This document shows positions 1 to 8,645 of a stretch of 64,000 nucleotides of DNA, one piece after another. The first letter of the stretch is position 1. Each line of letters opens with the position of its first letter. A program made the translations under genes and the position numbers. Source of the DNA: Dyadobacter sp. CY343 (lineage in GTDB: Bacteria > Bacteroidota > Bacteroidia > Cytophagales > Spirosomataceae). The notes under the pieces are model-generated. The model did not search any database, was not told the origin of the DNA, and saw only the letters and a program-made list of their open reading frames with translations. The stretch covers positions 372,001-436,000 of the forward strand of contig NZ_JAJUXK010000005.1 in the NCBI RefSeq assembly GCF_021390335.1, written 5' to 3'.

Positions 1-1694
1 TCATTGACGATCACTTCACGAGCAGCCGCGGCTGTGGTGGGCCGGGCGATAAAATTGCTGCCTGCGAGTAGCTTGTAGCCGTGCAGCGGCAGATAATTCT
101 CGTCGACGTGATTGGTCAATACCAGCGCGGAGTCCCTGGAATCCTTGTATTTCATGTGGCCGCCCCACGCATTTCCCACGCTGGTTACGAGCAGCGACCG
201 GGAAACTGCGCTCACTTCCGGCATTTCACTCAGCTCTTTCGAAAGGGCGTCGGGCTTATTTCCCTGCATATTAATGTTCAGGATATTTTCTGTGTTAAAA
301 CCCAGATCGAATGCGAGGATGTTTTTATACTGTACATAACCTACGGCGGTGGTGGTGATGAAAATCAAAGTGATCGTATATTGAACCACCACCAATGCGC
401 GCCTGAGTGTCAGGTGTTTGAAGACTTTTACTGAGGATACATTGCCCAGCGCATGGATCGCGCTCACTTTGGAAAAGAATATGGCGGGCATGAAGCCGGC
501 GATCACACCCACTGTCACTGAAAAGAATACAAATGCTGCAACCATAGCAGGCGTGAGATCGAGCTTCACGGTGCGCTGCATTTCAGGGGCCATGCCGATC
601 AGCTGCGGACGCAATACCAAAAATATAAAATAGGAGAGGAAAAGGGCCGCCAGCGAGATCATAATCGCCTCGGCAAAAAATTGCTGTCGGACCTGGCCTT
701 TCTGTGCCCCGATCGCCTTGCGAAGACCAACTTCCTTGAAGCGGCGCATAGCGCGTGCGATCGAGAGATTGGTGTAATTAAAACACGCAGATAACATCAC
801 AATAAATGCAAGCCCGCCCAGTATCCACAACACAGCTGTGGGCATATGCGGGCCCGAATTGCCGCTCATGGAGCCGGAACGCAGACTTTCCCCGACCACA
901 ATGTCATTCAAAGGAAGCAGTTCGAGCCGGATCTTCGTTTTTTCATCGGCCAGATTTTCCTGCTTTGCTATTGCGTCAAGCTGCGGTTGAATGGAGGAAA
1001 CATCGGCTTTTTCCGGTAATAGCAGGTATACCGAATTTGAAAACATATTGGTCCAATTCTCGAAATTCTTGTCCTGCTTATTGAGCTGCCCGGCCGTGGA
1101 CAGCGATACCAGTGCTTCGAAACTAATGTGCGAAAAGAAAGGAACATCCTTCATGACACCGGTCACCTGGTAATCCAGGGTGTCAAACTTAACCGCTTTG
1201 CCGACCGCAGATTGGTTGCCAAACAACTTCTTTGCCGCTGTTTCCGTAAGCACCACCGAGTAGGGGTCACGCAGCGCGGTTTCGGGATTTCCTTCCAGCA
1301 TTGGAAAAGTGAAAATCCTGAATAGCGACGGCTGGGCCCACAATCCTTTGATAGGAAGAATATGATCGCCTACTTTCGCATCCGCCGAAAAATCGTTGCG
1401 CAGGGTAGCTACTTCTTCGACACCGGTCACTTTCTCCCGGATCAGCTTGCCAGTTTTAAGTGATGTCGATGAAAATTTTCCACCTTGTTCACCCTGAAAA
1501 CTCGCTATATTGGTAATGCGATATATCCGCTCACCGTTTTTGTGAAACCTGTCATACGAACGCAGATCAAGCACGAATGCGATCAGCAATAAACCGACCG
1601 ACATACTGATAGCAAGACCGACAATATTAATAGCAGAGAACAGTTTGTTGCGCATTAAGCTGCGTCCCGATGTTTTGAAGTAGCTTCCTATCAT
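1..1694 (-). CDS. ABC transporter permease, MacB/FtsX type (3' end outside window)
   Basis: Reading the reverse strand from ATG at 1694 gives about 564 codons without a stop up to the window edge, so the C-terminus is missing. The protein starts with a short cytoplasmic stretch and a membrane segment (about residues 15-42), then a long extracytoplasmic MacB-type domain. A second membrane segment follows with the FtsX signature RRFKEVGLRKAIGA just after it, and then further hydrophobic segments. Such permeases usually carry two FtsX units (about 800 residues) in Bacteroidota and act with a separate ATPase in mechanotransmission or efflux of lipoproteins, peptides or toxic compounds; no ATPase gene is visible in the window. 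The substrate cannot be told. No convincing TAnnTTTG promoter was seen just upstream. Confidence 0.88.
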   Translation of the reverse strand, partial: MIGSYFKTSGRSLMRNKLFSAINIVGLAISMSVGLLLIAFVLDLRSYDRFHKNGERIYRITNIASFQGEQGGKFSSTSLKTGKLIREKVTGVEEVATLRNDFSADAKVGDHILPIKGLWAQPSLFRIFTFPMLEGNPETALRDPYSVVLTETAAKKLFGNQSAVGKAVKFDTLDYQVTGVMKDVPFFSHISFEALVSLSTAGQLNKQDKNFENWTNMFSNSVYLLLPEKADVSSIQPQLDAIAKQENLADEKTKIRLELLPLNDIVVGESLRSGSMSGNSGPHMPTAVLWILGGLAFIVMLSACFNYTNLSIARAMRRFKEVGLRKAIGAQKGQVRQQFFAEAIMISLAALFLSYFIFLVLRPQLIGMAPEMQRTVKLDLTPAMVAAFVFFSVTVGVIAGFMPAIFFSKVSAIHALGNVSSVKVFKHLTLRRALVVVQYTITLIFITTTAVGYVQYKNILAFDLGFNTENILNINMQGNKPDALSKELSEMPEVSAVSRSLLVTSVGNAWGGHMKYKDSRDSALVLTNHVDENYLPLHGYKLLAGSNFIARPTTAAAAREVIVN

Positions 1695-2269
1695 GGTTCA
1701 GTCTGAGATATTTCCAACGACTTTTCGAAACTTTCGTGCCTTTGTTGCAAGCTACTGACGTTCAATAAGTTGATTTGTTCTTTTTTACGACTGTTGTTCG
1801 AAAATGGACAATTCTTACTTTTAATCGCACATCTTGTAGAAGGACCGGGTTTCAGGTTAAGCAGGCATAATATTTTATCCGGTATCGTTGGATTATAACC
1901 GAAATGAAAAATGTTTAGCGTTTCTCCTCATCAAAAAACAACCGGCCCTGCCGTATTAAGTTCGAATTGTCTCCTGATTATCAATAGGTTTTGCCAACGT
2001 TCAGCTGCATATCAGCTGCTTATTGAATCGCATTTTTACCAAAAACTTCAAGTATTGCTGATGCCGCTGGCAGACCCTGCCACCGGGTTAAGCAGGCACG
2101 GTCGGAAGATCTGTCAGGATATCGCATAAGCGACGTATAGCTCGGATTGTTGTGCACTTTTAGCTGTTTCCAGCGAGTTTTTGAAGGATCAGATATGCAT
2201 CAAGAAGGGCCTTTTGCGCCCGAAACTACCAGAAGAAAAGTCTGCAAATCTTAATAACGAATACTGATA
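1695..2269. other. 575-bp intergenic gap with no supported gene
   Basis: This gap lies between divergently read genes (permease leftward, exporter operon rightward), so it should hold both promoters. One -7-like octamer with one mismatch (TACTTTTA, near 1816) reads rightward but is far from the next start. A 72-codon open frame at 1911-2129 has no recognisable features and is taken as chance. No strong hairpin, tRNA-like fold or direct repeat was noticed. Confidence 0.5.
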
Positions 2270-3277
2270 ATGAAGAAAGGACATCGTGTAGAGGTTCCCA
2301 CCCCATGGCAGAGATTAATGGGGATGCTGTATGTAGAAAGGACCACGATCAACTATATATTTATTTATGCTATGCTGATCGGCCTTATCGGGCTGAGCCT
2401 GCCGCTGGGTACTACCGCGGTTTTCAACTTTCTGTCCAACGGAGCAATATACAGCTCCACGTATATATTGATCGGTGTCGTGCTGCTCGGTGTAGTGGTG
2501 GGAGGGTTATTGCTGATCGGCCAGCTCACTTTGGTTGAAGTGGTCGAGCAGAAGATATTTGCAAAGGCGACACTGGAATTCGCGTACCGTTTTCCAAGAA
2601 TAAAAAAATCGGAACTGACGGGTGAATATCCACCTGAGCTGGTCAACCGCTTTTTTGAGGTACTGACTATTCAGAAAGGGCTGACAAAACTGCTGGTAGA
2701 TGTGGTCGCATCGAGCGTCCAAATCTTCTTTGCTGCGATCCTGCTTTCGTTCTATCACCCCGTATTCGTCGTATTTGGGGTTTTTACGGTGCTCATCATT
2801 TTACTAATGCTAGCGCTTTTTTATAAAAGGGGTGTTTTGACGAGTATTGACGAATCTGAATATAAGTATGAAGTCGTGGCTTACCTGGAATCGGTTGCGG
2901 GCGATCTGGACCGTTATCGCGACCAGCCTGCGCAGCTGAAAAAGGTGATCCTTGAAACCGACAAGATTACTGCCAGTTATCTGAAAGCGAGAAAAGCGCA
3001 CTTCAAGATCCTGAGAAAGTTCTTCGCCAGCTCGGTCGCATTACGGACGATCTTAATGGGCGGCCTTTTGTTTATGGGATCTTATTACGTAATCGAGCGG
3101 CAGATCACACTGGGGCAATTTGTTGCTGCTGAGGTGATTATCGTACAGATCAGTTATGCGGTCGAGAAATTCATGACAAGTTTAAATACAATATTCGATA
3201 TGGTGACCGGTGCCGAAAAGCTGGCAGTGGTTACAGATCTGGAACTGGAAGAAAGCGAGGTGAGCAATGGCTACTAA
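2270..3277 (+). CDS. ABC exporter transmembrane domain protein lacking an ATPase domain
   Basis: The 335-residue membrane protein has hydrophobic segments at about 28-50, 65-88, 138-160, 165-186 and 255-277, in the pattern of the N-terminal transmembrane half of a type I secretion/peptide ABC exporter. Full-length members continue into a nucleotide-binding domain of about 230 residues. Here the chain stops right after the last transmembrane helix, at the usual linker, and no Walker A, signature or Walker B motif is present. It overlaps the HlyD-type gene by 11 bp, implying translational coupling, and a TolC-type gene follows, so it is the inner-membrane part of a tripartite exporter. The ATPase is either encoded elsewhere or not used. 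The substrate is unknown. Confidence 0.8.
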   Translation: MKKGHRVEVPTPWQRLMGMLYVERTTINYIFIYAMLIGLIGLSLPLGTTAVFNFLSNGAIYSSTYILIGVVLLGVVVGGLLLIGQLTLVEVVEQKIFAKATLEFAYRFPRIKKSELTGEYPPELVNRFFEVLTIQKGLTKLLVDVVASSVQIFFAAILLSFYHPVFVVFGVFTVLIILLMLALFYKRGVLTSIDESEYKYEVVAYLESVAGDLDRYRDQPAQLKKVILETDKITASYLKARKAHFKILRKFFASSVALRTILMGGLLFMGSYYVIERQITLGQFVAAEVIIVQISYAVEKFMTSLNTIFDMVTGAEKLAVVTDLELEESEVSNGY

Positions 3278-4622
3278 TACAACAGAAAAGAAGATGTGGG
3301 AAGAAATGGGGCCGTTTTCCCATCGCGAAGTACTGAAAACGCGAGGCCCCGTATTGCTTGGCAAAATCATGCTGGTGCTTCTTTTGGTCTTCGTGGTCGG
3401 GCTGTTCCTGCCCTGGCGGCAAACCATTCCCGGCCGCGGTTACGTAACTGCATTGAGACCGGAAGACAGGCCGCAAACCGTTCAGAATCAAATTGGTGGC
3501 CGCATTGAACACTGGGCGGTACGCGAAGGGGAGCATGTAAACAAAGGTGATACGATCCTGGTCATTTCAGAAACCAGCCAATCGTATTTTGACCCCCAAT
3601 TACCTTTGCGGCTACAAGAGCAGCTACGTGCAAAAGAAGGAAGTGAGGGCGCAGCTGCCCAGAAAATGGCGGCTACTGTTGCCCAGATGGACGCCCTGCG
3701 CGCAGGATTGACGATTAAACTCAACTCAGCCAGAAACAAAGTGCGCCAGGCGGAAAACAACGTACAGATCGACAGTGCCGATCTCGTAGCAGTTCAGCGG
3801 TTTTTTGATATTGCCAAATCGCGGCTTACCCGTTACGAGGCGGGTTACGAAAAAGGGCTGTTCTCCCTCACCGATATCGAATCCCGGAGACTGAAATTGC
3901 AGGAGGATAACGCCAAAGTGATCAGTCAGCAGAATAAGCTGAACAATTCGGTTCAATCGTTACGGAATGCGCAGATCGAGCTGGACAATATCAAGGCGGA
4001 ATACGATCAGTCGCTTGCAAAAGCACAGTCTGAACTCAGTTCGGCGCTTTCAAGTAAGGTGAGTGCGCAGGGGGAAATATCGAAACTGCGCAACGAGATC
4101 TCCAATAATGATATCCGCAGAGGATTGTATGTAGTCCGTGCGCCGCAGGCTGGTTTTGTTGTCAAAACGCTGAAAGCGGGTATTGGGGAGAATATCAAGG
4201 AAGGCGAATCGATCGCCACACTTCAACCCGACTCGCCGTTGGTGGCCGCCGAAATATATGTGGATGCGATGGATGTGCCGCTGATCTTGAACAACAGCGA
4301 CGTAAGGTTACAGTTTGAAGGCTGGCCGTCGGTGCAGTTTTCCGGCTGGCCGTCTGTGGCGGTGGGTACCTTCGCGGGAAAGGTGTCGGTAATCGACCTG
4401 GTGAGTAGCGAAGGGGGAAAATATCGCCTTTTGGTAAGGCCCGCCGATCCGGTACCCGACAAAGACCAGCCGTGGCCCAAGCAGCTGCGGCAGGGATCGG
4501 GCGTTTATGGGCGTGTGATTCTGGAATCGGTGCCGCTGTGGTATGAGATATGGCGGCTGCTCAATGGATTTCCGCCAAGCCTGAAAGCGGAGCCGGCTGT
4601 GCAGGTGGGTGTCATAAATTGA
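3267..4622 (+). CDS. HlyD-family periplasmic adaptor (membrane fusion protein)
   Basis: The 451-residue protein has an N-terminal cytoplasmic tail and one membrane helix (about 31-50). A biotinyl-lipoyl half (about 70-100, with GGRIEHWAVREGEHVNKGD), a long alpha-helical coiled coil (about 115-285), the second lipoyl half (about 288-320) and a C-terminal beta-barrel domain follow. This is the standard order of type I secretion adaptors that bridge an inner-membrane exporter to a TolC-like channel. The ATG at 3267 lies inside the end of the preceding gene and follows GAGGTGAG, a plausible ribosome site. The next gene starts 17 bp after the stop, so the three genes form one operon. The adaptor class is clear; the cargo is not. 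Confidence 0.9.
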   Translation: MATNTTEKKMWEEMGPFSHREVLKTRGPVLLGKIMLVLLLVFVVGLFLPWRQTIPGRGYVTALRPEDRPQTVQNQIGGRIEHWAVREGEHVNKGDTILVISETSQSYFDPQLPLRLQEQLRAKEGSEGAAAQKMAATVAQMDALRAGLTIKLNSARNKVRQAENNVQIDSADLVAVQRFFDIAKSRLTRYEAGYEKGLFSLTDIESRRLKLQEDNAKVISQQNKLNNSVQSLRNAQIELDNIKAEYDQSLAKAQSELSSALSSKVSAQGEISKLRNEISNNDIRRGLYVVRAPQAGFVVKTLKAGIGENIKEGESIATLQPDSPLVAAEIYVDAMDVPLILNNSDVRLQFEGWPSVQFSGWPSVAVGTFAGKVSVIDLVSSEGGKYRLLVRPADPVPDKDQPWPKQLRQGSGVYGRVILESVPLWYEIWRLLNGFPPSLKAEPAVQVGVIN

Positions 4623-4639
4623 TAAGAAAGGAAGTGAAA

Positions 4640-6103
4640 ATGTTCAGCATGAAGTATTTATTGAAAACTAAATCAGTGCTTGTCCTGCTGCTTGCACTCG
4701 TTACCAGCCCGGTAACCTGCTTTGCGCAGGCGGACACGGTCGTAGGTACCGCCCGGGTTTTTACACTGCATGATCTGGAACAGATCGTGCTTGCAAATCA
4801 CCCGATCGTGAAGCAGGCCGGGCTTCTGAGCGAGGAGGCGCGCACAAAAGTACAGCAGGCGTGGGGCGATTTTGACCCGGCGCTTAAAAGCGGTTTTAAC
4901 AGAAAGATATTCGGCAATACGGAGTATTATAACAACTGGTCTAATGAACTGAAAGTACCTCTCTGGCTCGCAGGGGCGGATTTGAAGATTGGGTATGATC
5001 GGTTTGTTGGCGAAAACACAAATCCTGAAACGCGAACCGGCATACCAGGTCTCGCCGGGCTCGGATTGAATGTCCCGCTGGGCCAGGGACTTCTGATCGA
5101 CGCGAGGCGGAATACTTTGCGGCAGGCACGCGTGATGGTCAGTTATGCAGAGGCAGAAAAGATCAAGGAGATCAATGCAGTTTGGTATGATGCGGTGAAA
5201 AGTTACTGGGACTGGTTTTATGCGTACCGGCAATATACATTGATCCGCGACGGCGCAGATCTGGCTTACAGAAGGTTTCTGTTTTTGAAAAATCAGACAT
5301 TAATGGGGGATAAACCGGCGATAGATTCGGTGGAAGCCGCCATTACTTACCAGGAACGCAGCTTGCAGCTCGAAAAGATCAAGGTAGAAATGAACAATGC
5401 GCGCCTGCTGATGTCCAATCACCTGTGGAACGAGCGCGAGGAACCGGTGGAAGTGCCCGAGAAGTCAGTCCCTCAGGAGACCGAACCGCCCGGCTCGGAA
5501 TTTTACCGCAACCAGCTCGAAACGCTGATCAGTTATGCATCCACGGCGCATCCCCAACTTTTAATGCTGAAAAACAAGGGCTTACAGCTGCAACTGGAAC
5601 GAAACTACCGGCGCGAAATGCTGAAACCCAAGCTTAATGTCAGCGCGTCGCTGATTACGAGCCGAACGGATTTCGGCTCCTACGTTCCCGAATATTACGA
5701 CCTCCGCTGGAACAACTATAAGCTCGGCGTAGACTTTTCCTTTCCCCTTTTCCTGCGCGAGCAGCGAGGAAAATTGCAGGAGATTAAAGTGCGGCAGCAG
5801 GCGCTGCGCTACGACGTACAGCAGACTGGTCGAGAGATCAATACGAGTATTCTCAATGCATTCAATAACCTGGTAGCATACGAATCTCAGCTCGCTATTC
5901 AGAATCAAAGTGTTCAAAACCAGCAGATCCTGGTCGATGGTGAGCTGGCGAAATTTGAGCTGGGAGAGAGTACGCTGTTCCTGATCAATAGCAGGGAAAC
6001 CAAGCTGATCGATATGAAAGTGAAAATGGCGGAGCTCGTGACGGGCTACCAGAAAGCAGTGGCGCAGCTTTATTATTCTGTCGGAAATATCGGCGAAAGG
6101 TAG
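4640..6103 (+). CDS. TolC-family outer-membrane efflux protein
   Basis: The 487-residue protein starts at ATG 4640, preceded by AAGAAAGGAAG. An open frame extends upstream to 4550 but would overlap the adaptor gene and put 30 charged residues before the signal peptide. The signal peptide runs to about residue 30 and ends in CFAQA. Two repeated coiled-coil/beta units follow, typical of outer-membrane efflux proteins; HDLEQIVLANHPIVKQA near the mature N-terminus is the usual opening helix. Length fits the family (about 430-500). It provides the outer-membrane channel for the exporter encoded by the two genes upstream. A weak hairpin (ACTCCA/TGGAGT, near 6112-6128) lies after the stop but has no T-run. 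Confidence 0.9.
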   Translation: MFSMKYLLKTKSVLVLLLALVTSPVTCFAQADTVVGTARVFTLHDLEQIVLANHPIVKQAGLLSEEARTKVQQAWGDFDPALKSGFNRKIFGNTEYYNNWSNELKVPLWLAGADLKIGYDRFVGENTNPETRTGIPGLAGLGLNVPLGQGLLIDARRNTLRQARVMVSYAEAEKIKEINAVWYDAVKSYWDWFYAYRQYTLIRDGADLAYRRFLFLKNQTLMGDKPAIDSVEAAITYQERSLQLEKIKVEMNNARLLMSNHLWNEREEPVEVPEKSVPQETEPPGSEFYRNQLETLISYASTAHPQLLMLKNKGLQLQLERNYRREMLKPKLNVSASLITSRTDFGSYVPEYYDLRWNNYKLGVDFSFPLFLREQRGKLQEIKVRQQALRYDVQQTGREINTSILNAFNNLVAYESQLAIQNQSVQNQQILVDGELAKFELGESTLFLINSRETKLIDMKVKMAELVTGYQKAVAQLYYSVGNIGER

Positions 6104-6180
6104 TTTTCAGGACTCCATAATTTGGAGTGCCCCGAGGTAATTATGCAAACGGAGTATCACAAATGCGCAATCCGTTATCA

Positions 6181-6209
6181 GTTTTTCATATTTCACAGTC
6201 ATAGATTTG
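6181..6209 (+). promoter_or_regulatory. Putative promoter of the DUF1553-cytochrome operon
   Basis: TAGATTTG at 6202-6209 matches the Bacteroidota -7 box TAnnTTTG exactly. The region about 19 bp upstream (T-rich, 6181-6187) is only a weak -33 box. It lies 79 bp before the ATG at 6288, after the end of the exporter operon, where a new transcript is expected. Confidence 0.45.
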
Positions 6210-6287
6210 CAGCATTCTAATATGTAATAGCACGCTTCCGAGGAAGTTGTACATGCATATTAGTGTCTCAAATCCCTGTTGACTGCA

Positions 6288-8606
6288 ATGAGCGCTGCAT
6301 CTCCGATCAAATATATTATCCTCTCCGGAATCGTCATTTTGGTTGCGGGTTTGTTTTGGAAAGGATTTGGTAATAAAGGGGTTACGGCTGATAAAGGTAT
6401 CTCCTATAACTATCAGGTACGCCCCATTCTTTCGGACAAATGCTTCGCCTGCCACGGGCCGGATGCCAACAAAAGGGAAGCCGGTTTGCGGTTAGATATT
6501 GCAGCAAATGCGTATTCGGCGCTGGAAGGGAAAGACAAATACGCCATTGTCCCCGGCAATCCGCAGGCTTCGGAGGTTTACAAGCGGATCACTTCTACCG
6601 ATCCCGAATATCAAATGCCCACACCCGGGTCGCATTTGGGGCTTTTGAATGAAAATGAAATTGATCTGATCAAAAACTGGATCTCACAGGGCGCGAAATA
6701 TGAGCAGCACTGGGCATTCACGGTTCCCACGCAAGCCGCATTGCCGGAAGTGAGTGAAGAAGATTGGTGTAAAAATGAAATAGACCGTTTCACGCTTGCC
6801 AAAATGGACGAGGCGGGTCTCCAACCGAGTGAACAAGCGGCGAAAGAACATTTACTGAAACGTGTATCCCTCGACCTTACCGGCCTGGCCCCGTCGCTGG
6901 AAATGCAGGAGCAATTCGCAAAAGATGATGCGCCAAAAGCTTACGAAAAGATCGTCGATCAGCTTATTTCACAAAAAGCTTACGGAGAAAAAATGGCGAT
7001 CCACTGGCTTGACGTGGCGCGGTTTGCGGATTCGTACGGTTACCAAAACGACGATGTGCGCACACAATGGGCGTGGCGCGACTGGGTAATTCACGCTTTC
7101 AATGGCAATATACCCTACGACAAGTTCCTGGTATGGCAGCTCGCGGGTGATCTGCTTCCCAATCCAAACAAAGAACAAATACTGGCTACTGCCTTTTTAC
7201 GAAACCACAAAATCACAGAAGAAGACGGCGTAATTCCCGAGGAATACCGGGTGGAATATCACCTTGATAAAACCAAAACATTCAGTTCGGGAATACTCGG
7301 TCTTACCGTAGAATGTGCGCAATGTCACGACCATAAGTACGATCCTGTTTCACAGGAAGATTATTACCGGCTGTTTGCGTTTTTTAATACCTCAAAAGAA
7401 AAAGGCTTCGACGGCAGCGCAGGCAGCGGCCCTGCTAAAACGCCCGTTTTGACGATCACCAATAGCGAGGCAAAAAACCTGCTCCGCTTCATTAATACAA
7501 AGGATACCTCAAAAATTGTGGTGTCGGTAATGGGTGAAAACGATGCGCCGCGGGCAACACACATCCTGAACCGCGGCGTATATGATGCGCCGGGCAAGGT
7601 GGTCACTGCCAGTGCATTGCCTGCGGTAATGAAATTTGACACCAATAAATATGCGCAGAACCGGCTCGGGCTGGCGCAGTGGACGACGAGCAAAGAAAAT
7701 CCGCTGACTGCCCGCGTTTTCGTGAACCAGATCTGGCAGGAGATATTTGGTAGGGGACTCGTGAAGAGTACCGGGGATTTCGGGATGCAAGGCGAGCTGC
7801 CAAGCCACCCCGAGCTGCTGGACTGGCTTGCAGTCGACTTTATGAACCATGGTTGGGATATAAAAAGGCTTGTGAAGCAAATGGTCACTTCGGCCACTTA
7901 CAGGCAATCTTCCAAATCAACCAAAGAAAAAACAGGCAAGGATCCGGAGAATATCTACCTGGCAAGAGGTGCGCGGTACCGTGTTCCGGCCGAGTCGATA
8001 CGGGATATCGTGTTGTCTACCAGCGGTTTACTTAACTATGAAATCGGCGGGCCAAGTGTGAAACCTTACCAGCCGAAAGGAATCTGGGAGGCGACTACCG
8101 CGAACAGGGGCAGTCTGGCGCGCTATATCCAGGATAAGGACAGCGCATTATACCGCCGCGGGCTTTACACTTTTATCAAACTTACATTGCCGCCGCCTTC
8201 GATGGTCATTTTTGACGCCAGCAACCGTGACCACTGCGAAGTGAAGCGACAGAAAACCAATACCCCGCTTCAGGCGCTGGTGATGCTCAACGATCCCACC
8301 GTTCTGGAAGCGTCGCGCGTGCTGGCCGAGCGGCTGAGTATGTCGCCGGTTTCGGTGGAAAACCAGATCAAAGAGGTTTTTCAAAGAGTAGTATGCCGCA
8401 AACCGAATGCGGGCGAAGTGAAGTTGCTGACCGACTATTATCACGAAGAACTGGCGACATTTTCGAAGTATAAAACCAAAGCCGGCGCTGCATTGAATGT
8501 GGGCGACAGCAGGCACGAGCCAAAAGCTGATCAGGTGAAAGCGGCGGCGCTGATGCGGGTGATCAGCACCATTTATAATATGGAAGAAACGATAACAAAA
8601 AGCTGA
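6288..8606 (+). CDS. PSCyt1/DUF1549/DUF1553 cytochrome-domain protein
   Basis: This 772-residue protein starts at ATG 6288 (a TTG three codons upstream is an alternative). An N-terminal membrane anchor (about 8-24) is followed by a planctomycete cytochrome C domain with haem motif CFACH (C52, C55, H56). A DUF1549 domain follows with a second CxxCH (CAQCHDHKYDP, about residue 345), then a C-terminal DUF1553 domain. The family is widespread in Planctomycetes and Verrucomicrobia and nearly always sits next to a DUF1501 protein, as here. Its biochemical role is not established; haem motifs suggest electron transfer in the periplasm. It is the first gene of a run that leads into L-fuconate metabolism, suggesting a link to sugar oxidation (inference). 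Confidence 0.9.
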   Translation: MSAASPIKYIILSGIVILVAGLFWKGFGNKGVTADKGISYNYQVRPILSDKCFACHGPDANKREAGLRLDIAANAYSALEGKDKYAIVPGNPQASEVYKRITSTDPEYQMPTPGSHLGLLNENEIDLIKNWISQGAKYEQHWAFTVPTQAALPEVSEEDWCKNEIDRFTLAKMDEAGLQPSEQAAKEHLLKRVSLDLTGLAPSLEMQEQFAKDDAPKAYEKIVDQLISQKAYGEKMAIHWLDVARFADSYGYQNDDVRTQWAWRDWVIHAFNGNIPYDKFLVWQLAGDLLPNPNKEQILATAFLRNHKITEEDGVIPEEYRVEYHLDKTKTFSSGILGLTVECAQCHDHKYDPVSQEDYYRLFAFFNTSKEKGFDGSAGSGPAKTPVLTITNSEAKNLLRFINTKDTSKIVVSVMGENDAPRATHILNRGVYDAPGKVVTASALPAVMKFDTNKYAQNRLGLAQWTTSKENPLTARVFVNQIWQEIFGRGLVKSTGDFGMQGELPSHPELLDWLAVDFMNHGWDIKRLVKQMVTSATYRQSSKSTKEKTGKDPENIYLARGARYRVPAESIRDIVLSTSGLLNYEIGGPSVKPYQPKGIWEATTANRGSLARYIQDKDSALYRRGLYTFIKLTLPPPSMVIFDASNRDHCEVKRQKTNTPLQALVMLNDPTVLEASRVLAERLSMSPVSVENQIKEVFQRVVCRKPNAGEVKLLTDYYHEELATFSKYKTKAGAALNVGDSRHEPKADQVKAAALMRVISTIYNMEETITKS

Positions 8607-8645
8607 TCCGGCCACGCGGAAAGCTTCGATAATGCATACAGCAAT

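Noticed and set aside
1911..2129. 72-codon open frame in the gap before the exporter operon
   Set aside because: No recognisable domain, no ribosome site or promoter nearby, low-complexity amino-acid mix; most likely chance.
4550..4639. Upstream extension of the TolC-type gene
   Set aside because: Overlaps the adaptor gene and places charged residues before the signal peptide; ATG 4640 has a good ribosome site.
6105..6135. Hairpin after the TolC gene as a terminator
   Set aside because: Only a 6-bp stem and no T-run; too weak to call.
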